DNA from: a bacterium
GTDB taxonomy: Bacteria; UBP6; UBA1177
Direction: 5' to 3'
Assembly: GCA_016290135.1 (NCBI GenBank)
Contig: JAEESW010000014.1
Location: forward strand, 1-50,242
Length of the DNA stretch: 50,242 bases
Below the pieces are notes generated by a model that saw only the letters and a list, made by a program, of their open reading frames with translations, searched no databases and had not been told where the DNA came from. The number at the start of each line of letters is the position of its first letter. Position 1 is the stretch's first letter. The translations under genes were made by a program, and so were the position numbers. Shown here in pieces: positions 31,996-40,376 of the stretch.

Positions 31996-33483
31996 TTATC
32001 TCTCCTGATCGTTGTTCTCTTTTCCTTTTTTCTTCCCTTTCTTAGCCTTTGGATCCTCTTTTTTGGGAGCCGCATAGCTGAATGAAATATTGAAAGAGCT
32101 CTTGTCGCCCCTTGTGTTTATCTGCCCTCTGTTGATCTCGTCGATCATTTGATCGTTTTCAAGAAGTTCAGTGAATTTGTTGATGTCGTCCAGCGTGTTG
32201 CTCGTGCCTACGACCCTGATCTTCCCTTCCTCCTTTATCGAGATCTCAGAAACTTCGATAGTGCTCCCCTCGAAGGTGAAATAGGGAAAAATGACCTCCA
32301 TTATGTAGAGCGCGCTGTATGGATAGACCGATTTTTTGTCAGCAATGTTCGCTTCGCCCTTTATCGACTTGTCCATGATCGACAAAGCCTGGCGCAGAGA
32401 GGGCATCTCCTTGCCGATGACCTCTTTCATCAGCGTTTTCGTTCTCTCCTCGCCGGCCGCTATCCTTTCATCGAGATACTTTATCCTCGCTTCCATGCCG
32501 GCAATAAGCAGGACGATCGCCGTCAGATAAAGCAGCACCGCTATTATCGCCCTCTTTTTCAGGAAAGCGAAACCTCCTTTGTATGCAAAATCGCCTGTCG
32601 CGAAATTCACCGTGCTGTCATTGTCAACAGATTCGGAGATCATCTCAAGCTGCATCGCGAAATCGTAAACTATGAACGATGAATCCGAAAAGAGAGATGG
32701 ATCCATGCCGCGGACTATCTTGTCAGCCCCTTCAGGAAGCACTCCGCCGATAAAAACAGCCGTCTCTCCCGCATCTCCGGCAAAAGGAGCAAAAAATTCA
32801 AAGATCTTCTCGAAGAAAGAGATCACCGTCTTACGCATCCTCACTTCGATATCACTGAGTTCGCCCGGTTCGCTGAGATCGCCGGCGACACTGAGCCATG
32901 AATCAAGCTCAGCCTGAGGATCTTCGCCGCCGAAAATGGCGAGCATATCGCTTCTAAGCTCGTTCAGTCCGCCGTTCCTGACGATCTGTCCGTCGGCAAA
33001 AACCATGAGCGAATAGTCATCGTTTACGAAGATCGCCTTTTTCAGCGGAGTATCCGACTTGAAGAAGAGCGTCTCCTCCGGGACGATGCTCCTCACTTTC
33101 TCGCGGGCAGCATCATCAAAGTCCAAAAGAGCTTTGCGGACGACATCCTTCTCCACTGCAAAGACATTCATATCGCCGCTGCCCTTCTGAAAGTTTTTGA
33201 CTTCGATCATCATATTCTCCTCTTTGAACGGAGTCTCTGATTCGATATCCTGCGCGACGATCTTCTTAAGATAGGAGTGCTTTACCGGAGGATAGTTTCT
33301 CGCATAGTAGAGCATCTCCCTGCCAGAGCAGACAAAATCTATGTAGTCAAAACTTTTGAAAAGTTCGGCGGCTGCACTTTTTTCGACGAATTCACTCTTT
33401 TCGAAGGTAGTTTTATTGTATTCCTTCGAGAAAGTATCTATCAAAAATCCGCCGTTTGCCGCTCTGCATGAAGCAAATTTCAT
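31996..33483 (-). CDS. gspL: type II secretion system protein GspL (PilM/N-like)
   Basis: This 495-residue protein has a cytoplasmic actin-like domain (1 to about 310; IVAQDIESETPFKEENMMIE is the PilM/GspL-type segment), one membrane helix (AIIAVLLYLTAIVLLIAGM) and a periplasmic coiled coil plus ferredoxin-like domain. GspL recruits the ATPase GspE to the membrane. The end is Lys-rich (PKAKKGKKKGKE). AGAGGT lies 5 bases before the ATG. Confidence 0.88.
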   Translation of the reverse strand: MKFASCRAANGGFLIDTFSKEYNKTTFEKSEFVEKSAAAELFKSFDYIDFVCSGREMLYYARNYPPVKHSYLKKIVAQDIESETPFKEENMMIEVKNFQKGSGDMNVFAVEKDVVRKALLDFDDAAREKVRSIVPEETLFFKSDTPLKKAIFVNDDYSLMVFADGQIVRNGGLNELRSDMLAIFGGEDPQAELDSWLSVAGDLSEPGELSDIEVRMRKTVISFFEKIFEFFAPFAGDAGETAVFIGGVLPEGADKIVRGMDPSLFSDSSFIVYDFAMQLEMISESVDNDSTVNFATGDFAYKGGFAFLKKRAIIAVLLYLTAIVLLIAGMEARIKYLDERIAAGEERTKTLMKEVIGKEMPSLRQALSIMDKSIKGEANIADKKSVYPYSALYIMEVIFPYFTFEGSTIEVSEISIKEEGKIRVVGTSNTLDDINKFTELLENDQMIDEINRGQINTRGDKSSFNISFSYAAPKKEDPKAKKGKKKGKENNDQER

Positions 33484-33499
33484 TTTTTACCTCTTAAAC

Positions 33500-34735
33500 T
33501 TATCCTTCTCTGTAGTAATAAATGTTGCCTTCGCGGTCGACGATCATCTCGACCCAGCTTTCGATCCCTTCCTTTATTCCGACAGCCTTGATGCGGTAGA
33601 CGCTTCCTGTAGTATCGGCGACTTCGGAGACCGACTTGTCAAGATTGACACCTTCATCGGCGCATGCCTTTACAAAATCGTCAAGTTTGTTAAAGCCGTA
33701 CTGCGCCCTTTTCGCGAGGATCTTTCCCAGAAGCTCGCGCATAGCGTCTTCGTTGTAGAAAACCGTAAGTGCCTTGTCCACGGCATAGGCTCTTATCAAG
33801 CCTTCGAGCATATCGTGGTTGGCCTTGTTCACATTGATCTTTCCGGTCGAATAGATCGTGATGTGCGGTTCAAGGATCTTGAAAACGAGATCGTCTACGC
33901 CGTAGACCATCATCAGTTCCTGCACTGTGTCGAATTTAGCATTCTTCACCTTGTATTCAGGCTCAAAATCATCATAGTTCGACTGCTCGTCGCCTCCTGT
34001 CATATACTTTGCGCCGTCGGTATACTTGTCATCGCCCATATCGACCCAGTCAACGATGTTCTGAATAAGCTCCTCTCTGTCGACATATTCCCTTCTTGAA
34101 GTGTTCTCAAGAAAAATGAAGTCGTAGAACTCAGGTTCTATCAACGCCTCAAGCATTTTGATGATCGCACCTTTCGTGCCGTAGGCGAGCTGGTTAAGGT
34201 TGATCTTGGTATCTTCCCCTTTGAACTCCACTTTGAAATCACCGGGGAACTGAAATATCGGGTCGCCGGTCTCAGTATAAGTGTGTTCGCCCTCCTCATC
34301 GTTCGTCGCTGCTCCGGCAGGCTTGTCTGTATCGGTCTTCGTTACGACATCTTCGATATCGACAAACGGACCGGCATCGGTGAAAGTGCGCAAAAGCGCC
34401 GTATCCATCGGGATTATGTCCCAGATCTCTATCTGATTCGAGAGGTTGAACTGCTTGAGGAGCCCTTCGACCTGTTTCTGGAGATCAAAAATGACGACTG
34501 CGAAGTTGACCGCGCTCGAAGCGAGAGCCTGGGCTTCAGCCTTGTGCTTGTAGTTCATCGCAAGGTCGAACTCTGTCTTTGCTTCATAGTTCATGTCGCT
34601 GACAATAGGAAGCATCACAGCTATCATCACAAGGACAAGAACAAGGGCAAACCCGCGCTTTTTACCTCCACGACCGGTTCCGCACCGTTTTTCCGAGCGG
34701 AGGCTTGACTTTATTTTGTCCAATAGATTCAACAT
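33500..34735 (-). CDS. gspK: type II secretion system minor pseudopilin GspK
   Basis: This 411-residue protein has a long basic leader (about 28 residues) ending in KKRG before FALVLVLVMIAVM, so peptidase cleavage is expected at G^F. The Glu normally at position +5 of pseudopilins is absent, which is characteristic of GspK, the pilus tip. The large alpha domain contains DLAMNYKHKAEAQALASSA and a helix-hairpin-helix-like INVNKANHDMLEGLI. It starts 1 base after the gspJ stop. The ribosome site is weak. Confidence 0.9.
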   Translation of the reverse strand: MLNLLDKIKSSLRSEKRCGTGRGGKKRGFALVLVLVMIAVMLPIVSDMNYEAKTEFDLAMNYKHKAEAQALASSAVNFAVVIFDLQKQVEGLLKQFNLSNQIEIWDIIPMDTALLRTFTDAGPFVDIEDVVTKTDTDKPAGAATNDEEGEHTYTETGDPIFQFPGDFKVEFKGEDTKINLNQLAYGTKGAIIKMLEALIEPEFYDFIFLENTSRREYVDREELIQNIVDWVDMGDDKYTDGAKYMTGGDEQSNYDDFEPEYKVKNAKFDTVQELMMVYGVDDLVFKILEPHITIYSTGKINVNKANHDMLEGLIRAYAVDKALTVFYNEDAMRELLGKILAKRAQYGFNKLDDFVKACADEGVNLDKSVSEVADTTGSVYRIKAVGIKEGIESWVEMIVDREGNIYYYREG

Positions 34736-34736
34736 C

Positions 34737-35390
34737 TTAAAAACTAAAAGGTTTAGTCATCTTAAGGTTTACAACAGTCTCTATCAGGTAATCTTCCTCG
34801 CCGAATGCGCCCTCTTTGGCTATCATGGTTATCTTTACTTTCGGCGGAAGAGAATTCACATTGTCGAGACTTTCGCTATTCCAGTGGTCGACCCACTCTT
34901 TTGTCGTCGTGTGCCAATACTCGAACTTGATGCTTTTGAACCCTTTCAGAACGGGGTAGACGTTGCCTCCGCGCTCGGGATCCTGATCGACCCAAAGGCT
35001 TTCCCTGCGCATGAGGACATTCTCTCCGTCGATGTTCTCTCCGTAGTATTCGATCTCAGTCTGGTCGCACTGTTTCATGCCGGCAGCCATTTTCACATGG
35101 TTTATCGCGGCAAAAGTCAGGTGGCTTACCGGATCGTCGTCCTCGCTCTTGAAAATGGTCTTGTGCGTCTCTTCCGGCGCACCTTTGTTGACGGTAAGAT
35201 AAGCGTTTTTCAGATCACTGCGGATGAGTTCAAGAGTAAAATATATGCCGCGCTCCCTCTCAGTCACAGCCTTTATTTTGGCTCTGCCGCTCAGGAGGTT
35301 CGAAAACGAGAAATAGACCGATGTGACAAGTATCGCCGTAATGCTCATCGCAAGCAGCACTTCTATGAGAGTAAAGCCTTTTCTCATCAT
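34737..35390 (-). CDS. gspJ: type II secretion system minor pseudopilin GspJ
   Basis: This 217-residue protein has a prepilin leader MMRKG^FTLIEVLLAMSITAI with Glu at +5. The rest is beta-rich, containing ELIRSDLKNAYL and ESLWVDQDPERGG, as in GspJ of the GspI-J-K tip complex. AAGGTG lies before the first ATG, inside the gspI end (4-base overlap). Confidence 0.9.
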   Translation of the reverse strand: MMRKGFTLIEVLLAMSITAILVTSVYFSFSNLLSGRAKIKAVTERERGIYFTLELIRSDLKNAYLTVNKGAPEETHKTIFKSEDDDPVSHLTFAAINHVKMAAGMKQCDQTEIEYYGENIDGENVLMRRESLWVDQDPERGGNVYPVLKGFKSIKFEYWHTTTKEWVDHWNSESLDNVNSLPPKVKITMIAKEGAFGEEDYLIETVVNLKMTKPFSF

Positions 35391-36043
35391 TTCACCTTGA
35401 CGGCGCCGCCGTTAAGCATATTGCCGGGCTGCTGCGGAGATCCGCCTTTGTTCAGCCCTTCGAACCTGTTTTTCGGAGCATCTCCGCCTTTGCCCTTGCC
35501 GCCTTTTCCGTTGTTGCCGCTGTTGCCGCCGGTATACTGCTGGAACGTCTTCACAGTGCCGTCGGTCGTGAGGAACACGGTGAACACCACTTTCTCAGAC
35601 TCTTTCACACCTTCACCCCAAAAGACCGAAACAGTGAGTTTGCGGATCCTTTCCTTGAAAAAATCCTCGATATTCCCTTTTGCCAGAGAGAGCATCGATG
35701 CGCTTTGGTCGAGATAGGAACCGTCGTCGGCACCTGTCGAGAAATCAGGAAGCGGTATAAAGACACGCTTTACCGAGTATTTCCAGCGGAAACCTTCATA
35801 CTCTCTCTCCTCGAAATCGCCCTCTTCCTCGGTCTCGTCGTCAGGCAGGCCGTCCTCTCTGATTATCTCTTCGACATCGTGGAGCTTAAGGCGGCAGAGT
35901 TCCGTTCCGAGATAGATGTTGTGCACCTTTGAAGCATAGATGTAACTTGCCGATATTATTCTGGAGGCCGCAAAAAGGACACCTGAGAGGATAGTTATCG
36001 CCGCAAGGACTTCGATGAGCGAAAAACCTTTGGAAAATCTCAT
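35387..36043 (-). CDS. gspI: type II secretion system minor pseudopilin GspI
   Basis: This 218-residue protein has a prepilin leader RFSKG^FSLIEVLAAITILSG. It is longer than usual GspI (about 120) because of an acidic insert (EEEGDFEEREYEGF) and a C-terminal Gly/Asn/Lys-rich tail (GGNSGNNGKGGKGKGGD). ATG at 36043 and GTG at 36046 are both possible; the GTG has the better-spaced GAGGG. It is coupled to gspH. Confidence 0.88.
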   Translation of the reverse strand: MRFSKGFSLIEVLAAITILSGVLFAASRIISASYIYASKVHNIYLGTELCRLKLHDVEEIIREDGLPDDETEEEGDFEEREYEGFRWKYSVKRVFIPLPDFSTGADDGSYLDQSASMLSLAKGNIEDFFKERIRKLTVSVFWGEGVKESEKVVFTVFLTTDGTVKTFQQYTGGNSGNNGKGGKGKGGDAPKNRFEGLNKGGSPQQPGNMLNGGAVKVK

Positions 36044-36867
36044 CACGACTTTCCCTCCGCATCCTCATCTTTCAGAAGATCCTTCATATCTTCGATCTCG
36101 TCTTCAAAGCTGCCGGATCCGATCTTCACATTGAGGAACATATCCGATGTGATGTAAACGAAACTCTCCTCTCCGTCAGCTGTCTCCTCGCCGATAGAAA
36201 GATAAAAAGGTTCGATCCTTCCCTCCGGAAAAATGTAGATGAAGACTTTAGGCTCCTTTCCCTTGTTGTCTGAGTCAAGGAAGTCGTTCCTCTTCACTAC
36301 TTCAGGAGTGTGATAGGCAAAAAATCCGGTCACGATCAGGTTCTTCGAGAATTTCTTCTCGGCTGAATTTTTCGTGAACTGCGGTTTCAGGATCTCTTTC
36401 AAAGAGCGTCTTTCGGGAATAAAATTTTCATAGTTGTAGTAATCCGAATTTTCCAGGTCTTCCTCGGAAGAGAGGAGTTTCGCTTTCTGCAGAAGCGTTT
36501 CGGCATCGAGCGCCATACCCTTACCGGCAAAAGGATCGCTCGTTGTCCCGCTTTCCATCCTTTCAATGAGTTTTTCATTCTCCTCTTCCTTCGCAGCGGC
36601 AGCCTCACCAGTGAAAAGATAGAACTGTGTCTCGCTTTTCTCTGTCCAGTAAGAGCCTTTTTCCATGTCGATGACAAGGCGGACATATTCTTTGTTGCGC
36701 ACCGCCTGCATGAAGCTGTAACGCAGGAAGGAGTTGAAACCGCCCATGTCCGCGCTTGCCTGATAACGTCCGAAACGGTTCACACCCGCAACGGAAAAGC
36801 CGGCGACGACGATCGCTATCGCCGCGACAGCAAGCATTTCGACCATGGAAAATCCGGATCTTTTCAT
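36043..36867 (-). CDS. gspH: type II secretion system pseudopilin GspH
   Basis: This 274-residue protein begins MKRSG^FSMVEMLAVAAIAIV, a pseudopilin leader with Glu at +5. FLRYSFMQAVRNKEYVRLVIDMEKGSYW follows, the helix-to-sheet transition typical of GspH/FimT. It is about 100 residues longer than usual, with an inserted charged helical segment (about 90-150). It starts 2 bases after gspG. Confidence 0.85.
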   Translation of the reverse strand: MKRSGFSMVEMLAVAAIAIVVAGFSVAGVNRFGRYQASADMGGFNSFLRYSFMQAVRNKEYVRLVIDMEKGSYWTEKSETQFYLFTGEAAAAKEEENEKLIERMESGTTSDPFAGKGMALDAETLLQKAKLLSSEEDLENSDYYNYENFIPERRSLKEILKPQFTKNSAEKKFSKNLIVTGFFAYHTPEVVKRNDFLDSDNKGKEPKVFIYIFPEGRIEPFYLSIGEETADGEESFVYITSDMFLNVKIGSGSFEDEIEDMKDLLKDEDAEGKS

Positions 36868-36869
36868 AG

Positions 36870-37301
36870 TTATTCGTCTTCCCAGTTCGTTATATCGTCG
36901 TTCCCGCCCTCTTTGCCGTCTGGTCCGAAAGAGTAAAGGTCAAAGCCGTCTTCATTGTTTGAGCCGGGATAAATGTAGACATATTCGTTTCCCCACGGAT
37001 CCTGCGGCACTTTCTTCTCTTTGAGGATCTTTTCTTCGACAAGTCTCGAAAGGCCGTCGTCACTGTCAGGATAGCGTCCGAACTCAGTTTTATAAAGATC
37101 AAGAGCATTTGAGATCGTGCCGATGTCTATCTTCGCCTGTTTTATCTTCGATTTGTCGAGATAGCCCATGACACCGACGCCGACCGCGCCCATGATCATC
37201 GTCATGATCGTGATGGTTACCATGATCTCAAGAAGCGAAAAGCCTTTTGAAGCCTCTTTTGCATTTGCTTTGATCAAAGCCTTAACAAAATTTCTGAACA
37301 T
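36870..37301 (-). CDS. gspG: type II secretion system major pseudopilin GspG
   Basis: This 143-residue protein has a leader ending KEASKG^FSLLEIMVTITIMT with Glu at +5. The GspG core follows: KSKIKQAKIDIGTISNALDLYK, FGRYPDSDDGLSRL, and the calcium-site end DPWGNEYVYIYPGSN...FSFGPDGKEGG type sequence. It is the main subunit of the pseudopilus. GGAGG lies 5 bases before the ATG. Unlike its neighbours it has a 149-base gap upstream holding a sigma-54 promoter and activator sites. Confidence 0.95.
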   Translation of the reverse strand: MFRNFVKALIKANAKEASKGFSLLEIMVTITIMTMIMGAVGVGVMGYLDKSKIKQAKIDIGTISNALDLYKTEFGRYPDSDDGLSRLVEEKILKEKKVPQDPWGNEYVYIYPGSNNEDGFDLYSFGPDGKEGGNDDITNWEDE

Positions 37302-37348
37302 AAAAACCTCCTGAAAAACCTTAAAAAAAACTAAAACCTATAAATTAA

Positions 37349-37364
37349 GCAACTCGAGTGCCAC
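37349..37364 (-). promoter_or_regulatory. sigma-54 (-24/-12) promoter of gspGHIJKLMN
   Basis: On the minus strand GTGGCAC-TCGAG-TTGC has GG and GC exactly 10 bases apart (37362-37361 and 37350-37349), the invariant sigma-54 spacing. The start point would be near 37337, giving a leader of about 36 bases before gspG. The matching promoter before gspC is at 43977-43992. Confidence 0.8.
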
Positions 37365-37408
37365 AAAATTTCATTAGTTATTTCAAGATATTACGAGAGC
37401 AAAAGAAA

Positions 37409-37437
37409 TGCCAATTCGGCAATTTGACAATTTGTCA
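37409..37437 (-). promoter_or_regulatory. tandem 13-bp palindromes, putative enhancer-binding-protein sites upstream of gspG
   Basis: TGCCAATTCGGCA (37409-37421) and TGACAATTTGTCA (37425-37437) are imperfect-centre palindromes 3 bases apart. They fit one pattern, TG[AC]C-N5-G[GT]CA. The pair starts 45 bp from the outer end of the sigma-54 element, exactly as upstream of gspC. Confidence 0.75.
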
Positions 37438-37450
37438 AAGAGTCTTTTCC

Positions 37451-38680
37451 CTAACCGACTGCATCGTTGAGCTGGAGTATCGGCATGACGACAGAGAAAA
37501 CGATGAATCCGATAACGCCGGCAAGAGCGACGATCATCATAGGCTCGAGCATCGAAGTGAGTTTTTCCATCGTATACGTGACTTCCTTTTCGTAGGATGC
37601 CGCAAGAGTTTCAAGCATCTCCTCGAGTTCGCCGCTCTGTTCGCCTATCGCGATCATCTGAATGACGATGGGCGGAAATTCGCCGCTTCTCTTGAGCGGG
37701 ACAGCGATGGATTCACCCTCTTTGATGTTTTCGCGGGCAACTCCGACCGCATTTTCAAGGATCTTGTTGTCAATGATCTTTTTGACAATATCGAGTGCGC
37801 TGAGTATCGGAACACCCGAGTGCAGAAGCGTCGAAAGAGTCTGAGCAAAACGGCTGATCGCGACCTGCCTGTTGACTCTGCCTAAAATCGGAGCGTTGAT
37901 CTTGACCCTGCTCCACCAGAGCTCGCCCTTCGGGGTCTTGATGTATTTGTTGAATGCGACGACTCCTCCGAAGATCATTATCGCTATCAGCCACCACCAG
38001 CTTCCGATAAAACCGGAGAGCCACAGAAGGATCTTCGTTTGTATCGGCAGAGACATCTTTACATCTTCGAACATTTTGGAAAGCTTCGGGATTACGACCG
38101 TGAAAAGGACGCCGACGACTAAAACAGCTACGATCATAAGCACCATCGGGTAAGTCATAGCGCTCTTGACTTTGTTTTTGAGGTCGACCTGAGATTCCAT
38201 GAAGCCGGCAAGCCTCATCAGAACTTTGTCCGTCGCGCCCGACTCCTCTCCGGCAGCGATCATGTTACAGAACAAGTCATCAAAAATATTAGGAAATTCC
38301 CTTGCACTTTTACTAAAACTGTAACCTTCGTTCATCTTACCCTTGATGATGATGAGAGCATCTTTCATTATCGGGTTTTCCTGCTGCTGAGCCACTGCGT
38401 CGATCGCCTCGACAAGAGGGATCTTCGCTTTCTGCAGCGTTGCAAGAAGACGTGTCATCGAAGCGACTTCGTCAAGCGGCACCTTCTTCGCGCCGAAAGA
38501 AAAGATCTTGCGGAGAAAATCAAAACTGAAGCCCTGGGCCTGCGACTTTTCACTTATTTCGGTGATATAGTAGCCTTCAGAAAGGAATTTCGTCTTGACC
38601 GCCGCTCTGTTGGGACTTTCGATCGTTCCCTTCTTCTCTTTGCCGTTTGCATCGATTATTTTGTAGGCAAAAAGCGGCAT
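37451..38680 (-). CDS. gspF: type II secretion system inner-membrane protein GspF
   Basis: This 409-residue protein has an N-terminal PLFAYKIIDANGKEKKGTIE followed by two repeated cytoplasmic domains, each with the family motif (AAGEESGATDKVLMRLA and AIGEQSGELEEMLETLA), and three membrane helices. GspF is the platform protein that couples GspE to pseudopilus growth. GGAGG lies 7 bases before the ATG. The ATG shares a base with the gspE stop. Confidence 0.96.
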   Translation of the reverse strand: MPLFAYKIIDANGKEKKGTIESPNRAAVKTKFLSEGYYITEISEKSQAQGFSFDFLRKIFSFGAKKVPLDEVASMTRLLATLQKAKIPLVEAIDAVAQQQENPIMKDALIIIKGKMNEGYSFSKSAREFPNIFDDLFCNMIAAGEESGATDKVLMRLAGFMESQVDLKNKVKSAMTYPMVLMIVAVLVVGVLFTVVIPKLSKMFEDVKMSLPIQTKILLWLSGFIGSWWWLIAIMIFGGVVAFNKYIKTPKGELWWSRVKINAPILGRVNRQVAISRFAQTLSTLLHSGVPILSALDIVKKIIDNKILENAVGVARENIKEGESIAVPLKRSGEFPPIVIQMIAIGEQSGELEEMLETLAASYEKEVTYTMEKLTSMLEPMMIVALAGVIGFIVFSVVMPILQLNDAVG

Positions 38681-40374
38681 TACTTATCCTCCTGCGTTCT
38701 GAGAAGGACTTCTTCGGGCGATGTTATTCCTTTTATCGCCTTGAGAGCTCCGTCTTCACGGAGGTTGAGCATTCCGTTTGCCGCCGCTATCCTGCGGATA
38801 TCGCTTGCATCCTTGCGCGCTACGACAGCCCTTCTGAGATCCTCGTCTATCATAAGAAGTTCGAAAATACCGCTTCTTCCTTTATATCCCGAATATCCGC
38901 ATTCGGGGCAGCCCACCGCTTTGTAGAACGGATGATTCGCATATTCTTTCGGGTCAAGTCCAAGTTCTTCAAGGATAGCTGCCGGCGGGAAATAGGCCTC
39001 CTTGCATGCCGGGCAGAGCTTCCTGACAAGCCTCTGCGCGAGGACACCGACAACAGTCGACGAGATAAGGAAAGGTTCGATCCCCATATCGATAAGTCGT
39101 GTGAACGCCGTCGGAGCATCGTTCGTGTGGAGGGTCGAAAAAACAAGGTGACCGGTAAGAGACGCGTTGATCGCAATGTCCGCCGTTTCCTTGTCACGGA
39201 TCTCACCGACCATGATGATGTCGGGGTCCTGGCGGAGGATCGAACGGAGACCGCTCGCGAAAGTAAGTCCTATCTTCGAATTGATGTGGATCTGATTGAC
39301 ACCTTTGATCTGATACTCGACCGGGTCTTCGACCGTGATTATCTTGACATCGGGCGAATTTATCTCGGTCAGCGCCGAATAAAGCGTCGTAGTTTTACCG
39401 CTTCCGGTAGGTCCTGTGACGAGGAAGATACCGTGTTTCATGTGGATTATCTTTCTCATCGTCTCAAGATCGCGCTTGGTGAAACCGCTCTCGTCAAGAG
39501 AGAGTTTCTGCGAACGTTTATCCAAAATACGGAGGACTATCGATTCGCCGTGGACGCTCGGAAGGGTCGAAACACGGAAGTCTATGTCGTTCCCGGCGAT
39601 CTTGACCTTGATGTTACCGTCCTGCGGAAGTCTTTTTTCCGAAATGTTGAGGCGGCTCATGATCTTGATCCTTGTGATGAGACCTGCCTGAGCTGCCTTC
39701 GGAACGCGCTGGACGATAGAAAGCTTGCCGTCCTTTCTGAAGCGGACGATAACTTCGTCTTCATAAGATTCAAAGTGAATATCGCTGGCCTTTTCCTTTA
39801 CCGCCTTTGCGATCGTGTTGTTCACGAATTTGATGATAGGCGCATCATCGTTGGAGTCGATGAGGTCAGGGATAGTGTCGTCTTCGTCCGCCATTTTGCC
39901 GAACTCCTCGGCATTGAGCGACTCTTCTTTGTTGTCGACACTGCTGTAGGCCTGGTTTATCATGTCGTTGATCTTCTCGGGCGAAACAAGAAGCGAGACT
40001 ACATTTTTACGGAAGATCATAAAAAGCTGATTGAAAAGAAGCATATCTATGTCGGTGACGACGACATGGAGATCATTGTCGGCATAAAGAGGCAGAGCCT
40101 TGAATTTTTTAGCCAGGGCTATCGGAAATTCGCCAAGGACCGCAGGATCGAGCTTCTTGAGATCCTCTTCCGTCACCATCTTTATCCCGCTCTGCTCTGA
40201 AAAAGCCTCGGTCACCTGCGCGGGAGAGACCTTTCCCTCAGAAACAAGGAACTGCCCGATTTTGCCGGTCCCCTGCCGGTCGGCATGCTGCGCCGCGAGC
40301 GCCTCCGAAAGCTGCTCCTCGTCGACATATCCTTTTTCAACGAGGATCTCACCTATTTTGCGCTTTGCTGCCAT
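38680..40374 (-). CDS. gspE: type II secretion system ATPase GspE
   Basis: This 564-residue protein has an N-terminal GspE/PilB domain (KIGEILVEKGYVDEEQLSEAL), Walker A GPTGSGKTT (about 320), Asp box, Walker B DIIMVGEIRD, His box, and a zinc-binding four-cysteine element CPAC...CPEC (about 455-490). It powers pseudopilus assembly from the cytoplasm. ATG at 40374 was chosen over TTG at 40380 because GAGGA then has a 6-base spacing. It abuts the gspD stop. Confidence 0.96.
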   Translation of the reverse strand: MAAKRKIGEILVEKGYVDEEQLSEALAAQHADRQGTGKIGQFLVSEGKVSPAQVTEAFSEQSGIKMVTEEDLKKLDPAVLGEFPIALAKKFKALPLYADNDLHVVVTDIDMLLFNQLFMIFRKNVVSLLVSPEKINDMINQAYSSVDNKEESLNAEEFGKMADEDDTIPDLIDSNDDAPIIKFVNNTIAKAVKEKASDIHFESYEDEVIVRFRKDGKLSIVQRVPKAAQAGLITRIKIMSRLNISEKRLPQDGNIKVKIAGNDIDFRVSTLPSVHGESIVLRILDKRSQKLSLDESGFTKRDLETMRKIIHMKHGIFLVTGPTGSGKTTTLYSALTEINSPDVKIITVEDPVEYQIKGVNQIHINSKIGLTFASGLRSILRQDPDIIMVGEIRDKETADIAINASLTGHLVFSTLHTNDAPTAFTRLIDMGIEPFLISSTVVGVLAQRLVRKLCPACKEAYFPPAAILEELGLDPKEYANHPFYKAVGCPECGYSGYKGRSGIFELLMIDEDLRRAVVARKDASDIRRIAAANGMLNLREDGALKAIKGITSPEEVLLRTQEDK

Positions 40375-40376
40375 GG

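Noticed and set aside
38647-40200. A 517-codon open frame on the plus strand opposite gspE
   Set aside because: It is antisense to a gene with full ATPase motifs, its translation is Arg/Asp/Val-rich with no family features, and it has no ribosome site. It is a shadow of codon bias.
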